Positions 47,911 to 60,600 of a stretch of DNA of 64,000 bases are shown here, one piece after another; the first letter of the stretch is position 1; the number at the start of each line of letters is the position of its first letter. Location: NCBI RefSeq assembly GCF_005239225.2, contig NC_133288.1, forward strand, positions 21,148,169-21,212,168, written 5' to 3'. Below the pieces are notes generated by a model, which was given only the letters and a program-made list of their open reading frames with translations, was not told the origin of the DNA and searched no databases. The stretch is from Populus alba (taxonomy: Eukaryota > Streptophyta > Magnoliopsida > Malpighiales > Salicaceae). The translations under genes were made by a program, and so were the position numbers.

Positions 47911-50325
47911 TCATATTTCCATTGGAGCCGCACCCTCATCAGCAGCAGCAGCAGCACCCTCATCACCAGTAGCACCCCCCTCAGCAGCAGCATCCGGTTC
48001 GGCGGCAGCATCCGGTTCAGCAGCGGCAGCCTCTGTCTCACCCACAATCTCAAATGCATCAATCAACTTTTGGACGGTTTCCTGATCCAGTATATGGAAT
48101 GCCTCATCAACTCCTAACACAGCAACAGTGCAGATAGAACTCTTGAGTGTTTCTCCTTGTAAGGTTTCTCTGACTGCAATGAGAGCATCCTTGATTAAAT
48201 CATCCCTTGAAGAGTCAGAAAAATTCTGAAATCTGCGTTCCAGGTATGTCTTTGCAGCTTGTGAACGGGATCCTATTGCAAAGGCCTGGTATTCAAAGTA
48301 GTTCCCACTGGGACAATTGTAATAGAGGTGAGCTCCAGATTCATCAGTGCCACCTACCAGCAGACCAACACCATAAGGTCGTTTCCAAGAACGTTGGGTA
48401 CAGACCTGCCACTCAGATATGTATAACAACTACAGATGAGTAGAGCACTGGTAGAATAGCATGGAAATATTGATACATTATTTTATGATCAAACACTGGA
48501 AAGAGAATATAGCAACCCAGATTATAATTATATTGCATAGTAAAGCTACAATACACTTGATTTGACCATGATGCATTCAGTGAAAGATCAAACAATCATC
48601 CATTCCTTACATAAGTAAAGATTCACCTGTTGATCTAATGGGCAGATATAGAACTAAAATTAAATTTAACTCCAAAACAATGTCAAATCAAGTAAAACAC
48701 TAACTACTATGGTACCATAATTATTATTTTTTATGAACATGATGCTGATATGCGTGTGTTTGTTGAAGATGACCTTCTACAAGGATGGTTTCATAAGTAT
48801 TGACTTCTCCAAACTCATTTCGCTTGGTGGGCAAAGAAAATCTCCTTCAATTATTTATTTATTTTTTTAATTTTTTTTTTTTTTGGGGGGGGGGGGTTGG
48901 TTCACAAGTTGATACTCAATCCAAATTCCAAGATTTGAATGTTCAAAAACAAAAATCTGGGAAAATTAAGGCATGAATTTGTGTTGTGTGTCTTGACACG
49001 TGGAGAATGGTGGAGAAGGTGTCCCTTAAGTTGTACATATAGCTTATGAAACATCAGCTCAGCTTACCATGGCTAAAGGAAAATCCAAGTCATCAAAGCT
49101 TAGCTATGCAACCCTTAAGTAGGAACAAGTTGCTAAGGCTAATCATACATAACGCATATTGGGGATGAGCTTTAGATTTGTTGATACTTCAACAATAAAA
49201 ATCATTCAGGTTTAACTTAAGAATAGCATCTCTTTGATTTTGTAAAACTCTCATAATGAGATGCCAGCTTCAGTTGCTGGTAGATTGTAATCATATCCAC
49301 TATTACAAAATGGGTCAACATTGGAGGACTTTAATGCTCAAAAAGCATATGATATTAAAATACTTGAGACTATTGTGATTAGAGTATGTGATTACAAACA
49401 ATACCCAAAAATCACAAACCAGAGAGCCCCTATCCAACATTCATTGAGGCGAAGATAAATGCCTCAAGAAAAAAAAAAATGCGACTAGACTTGAACTCAT
49501 GTTGACATCTAGCAATATATGTCACTCTTAAGCCCCGTAGGAACTTCTCAAACATTGAAGCTCAATTTGTCATGGATCAGTTGACGTTCTTTAAAAAGCT
49601 ACAAAACAGCGATCAATGAGAGCTCATTTCAGAGAAAACGCCAATTGCCAGCCAATTATTTAGCAACACAGAGGCACATTAAGCTTTCTGTAGTGCTAAA
49701 GAAAGCAGCTTGCACAGAGATTAATAACTATTGCCCTTTCTTCCTTTTCGCAATCTCTACCAGCTTAAATGCACTGGAAAAAGCTTCCTTTTTAGTTACA
49801 ATATACCCAGAATTTAGAATTCAGAAAACCCCAATTTTTTTCCCAACTTCAGGTTCTAAAATCAACAATCACTCACTCAAATTAAACACACAACCAAATC
49901 CCTAAACCCCACGATCTAACAGATCAAACAAAACCTACAAAAACGTTAGGGCTTCTGAGATTAAGTAAACAAACCTGAGCCTTATCAGCGAGCTGAACGA
50001 CAAGGCGACCAACAGGAAGCGGAGACTCGTAATTGAAACTGTAATTAATACATTCAGTTCGCATATACCGAGACAAAACACGGCCGTCGGCGGTGAGTCC
50101 AGCGATGGCGACACCGATGTGGTCATCGACTTTAAAAATCTTCTTCTGGTGAGAAGAGAGTTCGGAGTTAGCTTTGTTAACGCATGCGAGAACCACGTGA
50201 GACTTAGATCGGAGTCCAATCGCCGCCGAGCCTTGCTTCACTGCCTCCATCGCGTACTCTACCTGAAATAATCGACCGGCTGGACTCCATGTGGTAACGT
50301 CGGTGTCGTATTGATTCCTAAACAT
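47911..50325 (-). CDS. PAF1: 20S proteasome alpha subunit PAF (alpha type-1)
   Basis: Two coding exons, 50325-49975 and 48405-47911, joined in phase 0, give 281 aa. The start [20 protein letters not shown] is the alpha-subunit N-terminal signature, and [38 protein letters not shown] and the join [20 protein letters not shown] are typical of PAF. The subunit forms part of the alpha ring gating the 20S core in cytosol and nucleus; alpha subunits are not proteolytic. The tail (about residues 235-278) is a low-complexity Ala/Glu/Asp/Gly run with a doubled [12 protein letters not shown] segment, ending APMEI as in other plants. The single intron is 1.57 kb and contains a T-run followed by a G-run (about 48868-48897). 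Confidence 0.94.
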
Positions 50326-50840
50326 TGTTGTTGTTTTATGTTTTCGCTCTCTTCTCTTCGATTTGATGCGATGAAGTCTGGTCTTGCTGGAGTGTTTAGA
50401 AAGGTGTTTTCTTTATGGACAAGTTAGGAGCAGAAACTTGAGAGAGAGTTCAGTCGATGAGTCGAGGCGCTGTTCTTGCTGGGTTTTAATGGGCTCAACG
50501 TGTCGAGCCGGATAAGAGTTAAGTGGGAATCTGGGATTTGCAGCCCAGTATGAGTCCAATAGCCCAGAATGATTGGGCTCTTTATGTTTATCTTTTTTTT
50601 CAAGACGATAGTTTAAACGTAGTTCAAGTAAATATTTAATAAACAATTAATATGATATATGTATGTTTATATATTTTTTAAAATGCTTATATTTTATGTA
50701 GTTTTAAATAAACATAAAGGTTATTGTAACAAAAAAAAAATTCTTGTAACAAAAATAATTTCTAAACTAAGAGAAAAATAGTCAACACTGCTAATTTAAT
50801 TTGTTTTTACATGTTTAATATTGTAGTGTATGAAGTTTTT
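50326..50840. other. Promoter side of the proteasome gene
   Basis: Leader and promoter of PAF, GC-richer up to 50.6 kb, then AT-rich. No gene. Confidence 0.5.
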
Positions 50841-50844
50841 TAAA

Positions 50845-50965
50845 AATACCTTTTGTTTTTAAAATATATTAAAATAATTTTTTTAATTTTTTTTAATCTT
50901 AATATTAACACATCAAAATAAAATAAAATAACACTTTTTTAAAATGCACTAGAACATAATTTCAC
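50845..50965 (+). repeat. AT-rich MITE family, copy 11 (partial)
   Basis: Core tttttaaaatatattaaaat, then attttttttaatcttaatat and acacatcaaaataaaataaa; right end missing. Confidence 0.5.
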
Positions 50966-50984
50966 GAAAAAAAAAAAAAAAAAC

Positions 50985-51170
50985 AGTGCCCTGATGCAAT
51001 TGGCAAAGTTGCCAGTTCCAAGTTTCCAACCCCATGAGGTTAGGGATTATTAAATGTTTGAGCCCTCAGTGGTCAGTCCTTTGAGACTACTGCACAGTGA
51101 AGTGAATACCAGCCCTTGAGGTATCCAGTGACAAGGCGAGCTATATTATTAAAGAACAGCCAAGAAATTG
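50985..51170 (+). other. Possible second SINE-like sequence
   Basis: A GC-richer island in AT-rich flanks. It has an A-box-like attggcaaagttgcc and, about 55 bases on, a B-box-like tgtttgagccctcag. No target-site duplication was found. It may be a different tRNA-derived SINE family or unrelated. Confidence 0.3.
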
Positions 51171-51221
51171 AAGCATCCAAGAGCTTTCAAGTCTCAGATT
51201 TCCCGAGAAAACCTCAGCATG

Positions 51222-51420
51222 TTGTTTTTATATTTTAAAAATATTTTTTAAAAAAATTAAATTTTATTTTATTTTTTAAATTAATATTTATTTTATGCTT
51301 TTATATAATTTTAATATGTTGATATTAAAAAATAACTTTTTAAAAATTAAAAAATATATATTATTTTAATATATTTTTAAATAAAAAATACTTTAAAAAA
51401 AACCATAAACATACTTTGGA
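51222..51420 (-). repeat. AT-rich MITE family, copy 12, inverted
   Basis: Reverse orientation: ttaatatgttgatattaaaa in the centre and attattttaatatattttta on the right, ending ccataaacatactttgg. Confidence 0.6.
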
Positions 51421-51706
51421 GCACCATACCCGCTCAAAAGGTGAGCTTTTAAGAACTCTATCAGAAACCAGAGGCTGAAAGGGAAAGGAATGAGTTGGTA
51501 GTCACTCGAGTTAAAGCAGCGATGAGTCATCGATGCGAAGGGAAAGGAGGGAAACTAAAAAGCAGATGAACAAGTAGCCTTCTTTTCATGCTTTTGATCT
51601 TGATTTCTTTCGTGCTATTATTGCTTAAGATGCCCCTCAGATTTACCCAAAAAGTCGATTCTCCTCGAACTAAATCTACTTTATAAGATTCATCAGTCGG
51701 CAGATC

Positions 51707-51936
51707 AAGAAATATATCATGAGCAGCACTTGAAATTTTGACCCAGTGGTTGAAGGGATTTATTCTTTTCCTCTGCATCCTGGGTTTAAACCTCACCGTG
51801 CATGCTTGTCATCCCCGCGGTGCCTTACATGCTCACCGGGTTTGCAGGATGTTCAGTGAGCCGTGGGATTAATCGTGGTATACGCAAGCTGATCCGGACA
51901 CCCGCATAAATAAATAAATAAAAAGAAATATATCAT
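51707..51936 (+). mobile_element. tRNA-derived SINE with perfect 14-bp target-site duplication
   Basis: The direct repeat aagaaatatatcat is at 51707-51720 and 51923-51936. Inside lie an A-box-like tggttgaaggg (about 51751), a B-box-like gggtttaaacc, and the 3' part gccgtgggattaatcgtgg, tatacgcaagctgatccgg and acacccgc, followed by a (TAAA)n tail. The 3' part matches the copies at 9.5 and 37.7 kb, so these belong to one family or share a 3' end. I believe Salicaceae SINEs of this type have been described (SaliS), but I cannot assign the family. Confidence 0.82.
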
Positions 51937-52220
51937 AAGGAAGCTGATCTAGACATTTTATATAAATAAATAAATAAAGAAATACATTACAATATTATAG
52001 CACTTCTTTTTCTTTATAATATCATGGATGTTCTGAGCTTTCACTCGTAAAGAAGAAAGCAAATCATGCCATTTTTCTAAATAATCGAACCAACCTTTTG
52101 TGTTTTTGTCACCATATATACTTGTGAAACCCGACGTGGCTACTTGGATAGATCAACCAAGTAATCATTGATTCGGAATTTAGTCTAAGTTAGATAAGCG
52201 AGTAAAACATAGAGTTAGAG
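51937..52220. other. Spacer
   Basis: Starts with a further copy of the (TAAA)n tract at 51961-51980. No gene seen. Confidence 0.45.
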
Positions 52221-52221
52221 C

Positions 52222-52425
52222 GTTTTGGTAATGTAAAAATGATTGCTTTTTAAATAATTTTTTATGTTGAAATGCATGTTAATGATTTTTTTTTATTTTT
52301 TTAAAAATTATTTTTGACATTAGCACATCAAAACAATCTAAAAAGTACAAACCATATTAAATTTTAGTAAAAAAAAAAATTAAATTTGATGGGAACACGA
52401 TTTGCACCGCGTTCCAAACACTTTT
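52222..52425 (+). repeat. AT-rich MITE family, copy 13
   Basis: Starts gcgttttggtaatgtaaaaa and ends gatttgcaccgcgttccaaa. The two ends are imperfect inverted repeats. The centre has gacattagcacatcaaaaca. Confidence 0.65.
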
Positions 52426-52436
52426 TTAGTATGAGT

Positions 52437-52605
52437 ATGAAAATATGGTTGTGATTGTTTTTTAAAGTGTTTTTAATTTAAAAAATATATAATAATATTT
52501 TTTTATTTTTAAAAATCAAAATATTAAAATAATTTAAAAATGTCAAAAACATATTAATTTTAAAAAAAAAATTAATTTTTTTTTTTTAAAACATTTCATA
52601 TGATA
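52437..52605 (+). repeat. AT-rich MITE family, copy 14
   Basis: Starts gaaaatatggttgtgattgt, then ttttaaagtgtttttaattt. Adjacent to copy 13 in the same orientation. Confidence 0.6.
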
Positions 52606-55085
52606 GTTCTTTCTCTGCGGAGAGAACAGGTATCAAAACTTATCCACTGTAGAGACTAGGGATTTCTGTTCAAGCTACAATGTTCACAACATGTAAAAGT
52701 TCTGACTAGTTGGTACTGCTCACAAGTGATTCAACAGACTTTCCTATTTTCTATGCTGTGGTTGTCAGACCAAGTTGAAGAGCTTGCTTGTCTTTGTCTC
52801 TTGACAGTTTTTTTTTTTTTTATTATATATATATATATATATATTTTTTATTTAAATTATTTTTTAAAATTTTGGATTGTTTTGATTTATTATGTAAAAA
52901 ATAATAAAAAATATTATTTTAATATATTTTTAAATAAAAATTATTTTAAAAAACAGTCAATATTTCAATGTGACATAAAAGTTAGCGTAACATTTTTTAT
53001 TCAAATAAATTATTTTAATCCTCCTATAATATAGTTTAGTTGTTATTATATTTATTCATTTTATTTTAAAAAATTACAGTTTAGTAAACTGTAATTACAT
53101 GTTTAGTAAATATAAAATTTAAAAATATAATGATTTAGAATGTAAATTATCATTCATCAATAAAAAAAAATTTTAAAATATAAACTATAATTTAAAAAAA
53201 TATATAAAACAAATATAAAAAACAAAGATGGTAATTTTTTTATTTTTTTTGTCTCATTTTAAGTGATGGAACACCTTGCATCTCACTTGGGCTCTTAAAG
53301 AGAAAAGCCCACCATGCATGCAATGGTGGGAATAAAAAGACAAAAGGCAAAAAAAAAAAAAAAAAACAAATCCCTGCATATCGCAGTAGCATGGGAAAAC
53401 ACCCATTAAAAAAACAAAAGAATTCTGGATCTTTATTTCGTGGTGTCTTTTTTATAATGTTGATTTTCCAAAAAAAATAAAACAATAATAAAGACTGCCA
53501 TCATTTTGTGGGCCCTAGTTGTAACTTGTAAGTTCATATCCCTTAGTCTTCCAATAATTAATTGTTGAAAAATGAGATCCAGATAACAGAGTAAAGCTAT
53601 TCATAATTGGATGCTTTAAGTTAAATGATCAAAGATCTTGTCGATGTCTCGATCATATCAAGAAAGCAACAGTGGAATACCTATTATTTTTTATTATTTT
53701 TAATATTTATAAATATTATTTTTAAAAAATATATATTTTTAATATCAACAAATTTAAATTTTAAAATTTTAAAAAATTAAATTTTTTAAAACGCTCATAA
53801 ACCCCGCATTCCTAAAAACACTAGAGATGCACAATGTTGTACATGAAAATAACAGCAGAATTATTTGTAAGCTTTCGCGTAATGATTGCTGGGTACTTGG
53901 ATTTATTTCGAGACCCGGTAGGAGCCAGCCATGCGAAAGCTGTTGATCATTATAAGTTGATGTCCCTCGAGTTTTAGACACCAAGATTTAATGAATAACT
54001 AGCCAGTTCTTCTTTGATCTCGAAATTAATTGGACCACAGAGTATATGGCCCAGGAAAAATCACTTATCTATTTATGCAATGCTTATAAAACTTGAAAAA
54101 ACTTTACAGGTCAACTTGGTATCTTATCAATTTATTTTAAACTGCTTTTTTATATTTTATTAATCTTAATCAATTTGTTTATATCTCATTTAATTTTATA
54201 AACTCTAAAGTTAATAATCATAAGTTTTCAATCATTATTATATTAATAACTACACGGTTTAAATATCAAATTATATATATATATATAAAACTTTTTAATT
54301 CTAATATCTTAGTATTGTACCATTTACTAATAGTTTTTTAAACCGTATTTTTTCTACTATTTGTAGCTGTGATTTATATTCTGGTCTGGTGGGTACCGAG
54401 TAATGTTGGTCTCGAGCTCCCTCCAACCCAATTGCTGTCACGTGAAACAGTGAAAGGACTGGGGAGGTCCCGAGTTTTGAATTCATCGAATGTAGTGGCT
54501 AGCATACACTGCCATTGTTGTTATAAATAGAACACGGGACGGACATGAGTTATGAAAATATCAACGTGCATGAATAATATTTAAAGAATGGCATTTATTT
54601 AATTAATTAACCTTGTTATTTAATGGTCAAATTTGCCAACAAACTTGATTGCTAAACTCTAGGCAGCCCATCTTGTCCCCGATCAAAAAGGGTTAGCGGT
54701 TAGCTTATTGGTTGATCGTAAATTGAAAAATTAAGCATCACAGACACCTGAACTGAAAGAAAAAGAATTCTGATGTTTGCTTCTAGCCTTCCGGGCCATG
54801 TTAACAAAAATCCGGCCATTTTCAGGTCATGGAATGACTCGAATCAATCAGAAAGAAATTGTTTTGATTTTTTAAATAAAATTAATATAGTTTTAATATT
54901 TTTTTTAATTAAAATTTAACATGAAATTAATCAAGTTATGGGTTGATTTTTCTAATTAATTGGATCAATTTCTAGGTTAATTTTTTTTTATGCTCGGCCT
55001 CCCTCGAAAAACAAATATACTAGTTTTCAACCTGAGATATGCTTAGCTAGGCTAAATTCATGATTATATTTTGGATTGGATTGTT
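52606..55085. other. AT-rich spacer with further MITE fragments
   Basis: Contains an (AT)n microsatellite at 52826-52842 and an inverted MITE fragment at about 52840-52960. A diverged one lies at about 53680-53800 and an (AT)n at 54273-54287. GC-richer pockets at 53.27-53.40 kb and 54.37-54.53 kb carry no protein-like frame. No gene seen. Confidence 0.45.
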
Positions 55086-55089
55086 TGTG

Positions 55090-55285
55090 ATATCATAATA
55101 TTGTTTGGGAATATGGTTGAACTGCATTTTTTTAAAAAAACTATATTTTTATTTTAAAAATTTTTTTAATTAATTTTATTATTGTTTTGATGTGTGAATA
55201 TCAAAAACTAAAAAATATTATTTTAATATATTTTTAAATAAAAAATATTAAAAAAAATTATATCATAATTGGAAACACAACCGAA
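55090..55285 (-). repeat. AT-rich MITE family, copy 15, inverted core
   Basis: Bounded by gtttgggaatatggttgaac on the left and aattggaaacacaaccgaag on the right, which are imperfect inverted repeats of each other. The centre (gttttgatgtgtgaatatca) is in reverse orientation. This copy shows the terminal inverted repeats best. Confidence 0.65.
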
Positions 55286-56935
55286 GCTTAAAAATGATAT
55301 AAAAATCAACCTCGTCACCAAACTGGTTGGTTTCACGATTCTATCATCTCTGCAGCTGGATTATGAATGGTTTGTTCGCCAAAAAAAAGAACAAAAAATT
55401 ATCAGAAAAAAACATTACCGCACAGAAATAGAGTTATTGTATTTACTTGCCCCGTGTTTGCCAATATCCGAGCAAAACAACGCGCCACATCACCACTCGA
55501 GACACAGCTGTAAAATATACGCGGGCACGGAAACTTTTACTTCCTAACATATCCTTGCTGTGTCTCCCAGAGTTCCTGATCTACCCCTACACATTACTAT
55601 GTCGGTGTCATTGATTGGGCTAGCACATCACATAAAAAATACTTTCCACTGAGCGACAACACGTAAGTAATTGTTTTCTTGAGAATAACATAAAAGTTTT
55701 ATATATGTGGTGTGTGTGTATGCATGTATGTATGTTTAGCAGTGAAGGATGTGATACAATCAACCTAGATCAGGTTAAACTTCCCTCTCTCTTTTTTTTT
55801 ACAGGATGCATTGTCTATATTAATTAATAAGGAGAATTTTTTTTTTTTTTTGTGAATGATGGCTCTAATATGTAAATTAAAAAAATATAAAATATAAAAA
55901 TATTATCAGCAGTCTAGCCAGTAATTTAATTTCTTTATCCTTGATTTGTCTATCTATTAATATATTCAAAAATATTTTCTTGCTTCCTTTTGTTCCTAGG
56001 AGATGGTAATATCAGAACAATCCCTTGATAATCAAACTCTATTTTGAAACATAATTTTTTTTTCATATATAAAATTTTGTGATATGATTTTTTTTTTGTT
56101 GACTTTATCAACCCTAATCAATTTATTTGATCCATGATCCGATCATTAAACTGGATAAACTACCAAATTATATTTAAAATTATGATATTATAATTATATT
56201 CATAAAAAATATTTTTTTACAGCTTTTATCAATGACAAACAACCATAAAAACTATTTATTATGCATTTAAAGAACATTAGATTAGATGATAAAATGATTT
56301 TGATTTGGAAATCACCTTTCTCCCGTCTCCATTAGAATAAAATTAGTTTATAAACCCACACCAAGCTGCACTCAAATCAATTATTTTTAATACAACAAAA
56401 ATATCCAACTATAAATATTATTTGATATTATTATTAAATTTAGTTTTAAAATTAAATTTTTGTAAGAATTGTCTAAACATGATTCAATAAACTTAATTGG
56501 TTCAAAAATAATCTAATTAAAAAAAAGTACAAAAAAAAATTAAAAAAATATATATATCTCATCCCAAACTTTCTTTTTCCATCTAGATTTAAAATGTAAA
56601 CCATATGAAAATTACTCCAATACAACTTAGACTTAATCAATATAAAAAAACTTGATAACTAAAAAAAAAAAAAATAATTGAAAAATAAACCTCTCAAGCT
56701 ACTTATTGTACAACTCAAGTTTAAAATTAAACGATTTGAGAACTTTCTTAATGTGGTTTAGTTAACCTAGTTGGTTTAAGAATAATCTAAACAACTGTTG
56801 AATAAAATTTGATAATGAAAATGATAATAAATATATAAAAAATAAAATTAAAAAAGCTTAAATATTCATGCAAACAATAAAAGTTTCACAAAATATGCAT
56901 GATAAAAGGTAATAAAATAAAACATGTTTTTTTAC
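55286..56935. other. AT-rich spacer
   Basis: A GC-richer part at 55.29-55.66 kb holds a 92-codon frame without recognisable motifs. Further right there are A/T tracts only. No gene seen. Confidence 0.45.
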
Positions 56936-56939
56936 ATGT

Positions 56940-57140
56940 TTAGAAATATAGTTGCGGTTGCTTTTAAAAGTGTTTTTATTTAGAAATATACTAAAATAAT
57001 ATATTTTTTAAATTTTTTTTAATTTTTTTTTAACATCAGAAAATCAAAATGACTTGAAAATATTAAAAATATATTAATTTAGAAAAAAAATATTTATTTT
57101 TTTTTTATCAAAAATACTTTGAAAACTTAAAACACAAGGC
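56940..57140 (+). repeat. AT-rich MITE family, copy 16
   Basis: Starts tagaaatatagttgcggttg, then cttttaaaagtgtttttatt; the centre is taacatcagaaaatcaaaat. About 500 bp upstream of the auxilin-like start codon. Confidence 0.6.
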
Positions 57141-57655
57141 TTTATTCACCCTGTTTCTCTATTGTAATCACTTGTATTTATTTTACCCACTCAAAGTTGG
57201 TGATTTATACCTAAAATTTAGTCGTGAGAAATAAATTATTTATTGATTTAAAATACCAATACAAGTAGCTTATCTTTGATTACCAGTAAAATAAAATAAA
57301 ATAAACTTGATTAGCTCGAGACGCGACCAGCTTGTAAAAATATAATATCGCGGAGTCAGAACCATATTTACTGAATTTATCGTATTTATTTACATCGTCC
57401 TTTCCTCACTCTTTTTTTTGAAGTGTAGCTGTCCTTCTCTGCTTCTTCTCTCTCGTGTCTGACTCTGCAAAATTTTCTCTGCAGGGAAAGACCAAACCAA
57501 ACCAAACACACAGACAAGACCAAACAAAACAAGAAACGAGAATCAAAACCAAAAACTCAAGCAAAACCATACAAAAAACTGTCCCGTCTCTTTCTCCCTT
57601 CGAGTGGAATACCAACAAGTCTTCTGTTTCTGCTGCTGCTGCTCCGTTTTCAAAG

Positions 57656-60600
57656 ATGCTGAGTAACGGGCGTGGACATGGTGGAAAGCATGTGTACGAC
57701 GGAGTTTTTGGTGGTGGCGGTGCAGTGAAGCCTGGGAGTCGCGTGGAGGATTACAGAGAGATTTTTGGTGGGTTTGGTGCCACTGGTTCTTCGATTCCGA
57801 TTCTTGATGTTCCCGAGCTGAATGAGAATGGTAATGTTTCTTCTGTTGGTGCCCAAAGGATTGATTACGCCAAGATTTTTGGTGGTTTTGGAGATGCTGA
57901 TTTTGGCTTGCCTCTTGAAGAATTCCTTGCCAAACCAAAGAAAGTCAAGAGTTCTATCAATGGAACTCGGTATGTATGGACTTTAAACTTTTCCTTTATT
58001 ATCTATTTTAGTTTCAAATTTTGGATTTTTTCCTTTGAGGGAAAGGAAGGGAAGGGTGTGTTTTGAAGTTCTATAAGTAAAAATTTGAATCTATAATTAT
58101 GAAAATAAGGTAGAATTTAAGGATTTCGTGGTTTAGACTTGAAGCTGTGCCTGGTTTAGTTTTAGTAAAGCAAGCATGGAAATTTGGAAAGAAGCGATGG
58201 CATAATGTGCTTGCTTGGTTTAAAATTGGAAAGAGCTTGTAACAGGGGAGTTCTTTTGCTTTCCAAGGAAGGGAGGAAACTTTTCCCTTATCAAATCCAA
58301 ACATCTTTTTTTCTTAGCTGATAGTCCTTAAGCTAACCAAAGGAATAGCTGGTGCACTACTAAAAGGCTCCCTCAAATTGTTAATGAATTTCGTTGATTG
58401 TTTGGTTATCCTGACAGTTGAATGGATTTGTTTATGGTGTATTCAACTTGTAGAGGTGGGAAAGGGTTTTTTTTTTATATATATATAATCTTAGGCCCAA
58501 AATTGTGCAGGTCTCCAGCTGAAGCAAGGTCGCGGAGTGCGGGGTCAAAACATTCTAATGTTTCAAAAGATCAAAAAGGTTCATCACCTGAACCATCTTT
58601 CCAGAGGTTTGGTGGCGTGAAACAGTTTAACGTGTCTTATAATAAAAGCAACCCAGGAAACAAAAATGGGACAAATGGAATGACACATGTTGCTCAACTC
58701 CATGCAGTTCCTGGTTATACTTTTTTAGTTGATGAAGTCACTCCCTCAAAGATGGCTGAAGGTGGCAAGCCAGCACGATCAGCAATAGATGATGCTTGTC
58801 TCAATGTTAATGGCAGCAAGAGTGTGAAGGAAGATGCAGCTCGCAGGAAAGCTGTGTCAGGTCCACAACCCAGCATTGACAAACACAGTTTTAGAAGTCT
58901 TGCTGAATTTCAGAAGAAATCAAGTCGACCTAGATCCATGTCGAATGATATGCCATTTGATGCATTTGAAATTGGCCTACGTGGACATCCACCTTCAAGC
59001 TCACCATCTAACTCCAGTTATAATAATGGTGGTGAAAATACATCAATGAATTCAAAGTTTGGCATTTCAAGAAATGATGCTTCTAGAGATGCATTGGGTG
59101 ATTATTCACCAGCTTTCTCTGATGAGGAAATAGATGCAAATTCAGATGCCGCCGCCTCAGTAGCTGCACTTAGAAAGGCATTAGAGGAGGCTCAAATGAA
59201 AATTAAAATTGCAAAAGAATTGATGGAGCGAAAGAAAGAAGGGCTTCAAAACCGTGCAAAGACAAGCTTTAATAATGGCTGGAAAGCTCAGAAAAGTGGG
59301 GTTAAAACTGCAGAAAGATCAAAAAGATCCAATGAGCTGGGGGATCAGGAAATGCATGAAAAAGAGGATACTCCAAAGCAAGTATTTACTGGCTTATCAG
59401 AGCATAATGCGACAAAAGCAAGCCAACTACCTCAGAGTTTTGAAGACGAGAAGAAATCTTCTTTTGCTAATAATGTTGTTAGAAAAACATACATCATGGA
59501 ATCCAAATCAACTCGAATGGATAGTAGACTGGAAGAAGCAGCAGACTGGGAGTCAACAGAAGAGTTTTTTGAAGCTGCGGACTATGAGGAGCACAGGGAG
59601 ATGCCATCAGAATATGAGGAGGCAGGCAATGCAGAGAAAATGGTGTCATATGATCATGAAAATAAATGGAGAGAGAAGATGACAGCAGAAGAAAAAATAA
59701 AAACGCCAGAGTACGGCGAGGAAGCTTTCAAGGAGCATAAGGTCGAGAGAGAACTAAGTTCAGAAGAGTTTTTTGAAGCTGCGGACCATGAGGAGCACAG
59801 GGAGATGCCACCAGAATATGAGGAGGCAGGCAATGCAGAGAAAATGGTGTCATATGATCATGAAAATAAATGGAGAGAGAAGATGACAGCAGAAGAAAAA
59901 ATAAAAATGCCAGAGTGCGGCGAGGAAGCTTTTGAGGAGCACAAGGTCAAGAGAGAACTAAGTTCAGAAGAGTTTTTTGAAGCTGCGGACTATGAGGAGC
60001 ACAGGGAGATGCCATCAGAATATGAGGAGGCGGGGAATGCAGAGAAAATGGTTTCATATGATCATGAAAATAAATGGAGAGAGAAGATGACAGCAGAAGA
60101 AAAAATAAAAATGCCAGAGTGTGGCGAGGAAGCTTTTGAGGAGCACAAGGTCAAGAGAGAACTAAGTTCAGAAGAGTTTTTTGAAGCTGCGGACTATGAG
60201 GAGCACAGGGAGATGCCATCAGAATATGAGGAGGCGGGCAATGCAGAGAAAATGGTGTCATATGATCATGAAAATAAATGGAGAGAGAAGATGACAGCAG
60301 AAGAAAAAATAAAAACGCCAGAGTGCGGCAAGGAAGCTTTTGAGGAGCACATGGTCGAGAGAGAACTAAGTTCAGAAGAGTTTTTTGAAGCTGCGGACTA
60401 TGAGGAGCACAGGGAGATGCCATCAGAATATGAGGAGGCAGGCAATTCAGTGGTAGGAGCATTTCATTGGAATTTATATGCAAACTTCATTAAGCCAGCT
60501 GGAGAGCTTCATAACCAGGAAGAAAACGAGGAGAAAATGAGAATTTCTAACAATCATGAAGAAGCTGAGCAAACATCTATAGTGTCTGATGATTGGGAAG

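Noticed and set aside
48413..49905. Small frames within the PAF intron
   Set aside because: Inside a well-defined intron between two in-phase exons; no domain content.
55269..55547. 92-codon plus-strand frame
   Set aside because: Starts inside the end of a MITE copy and has no protein-like motif.
57455..57655. Extended N-terminus of the auxilin-like protein
   Set aside because: The upstream in-frame region has no ATG (it opens with GTG) and reads like leader sequence (KPNQTHRQDQTKQET). The family start is MLSNGRG at 57656.
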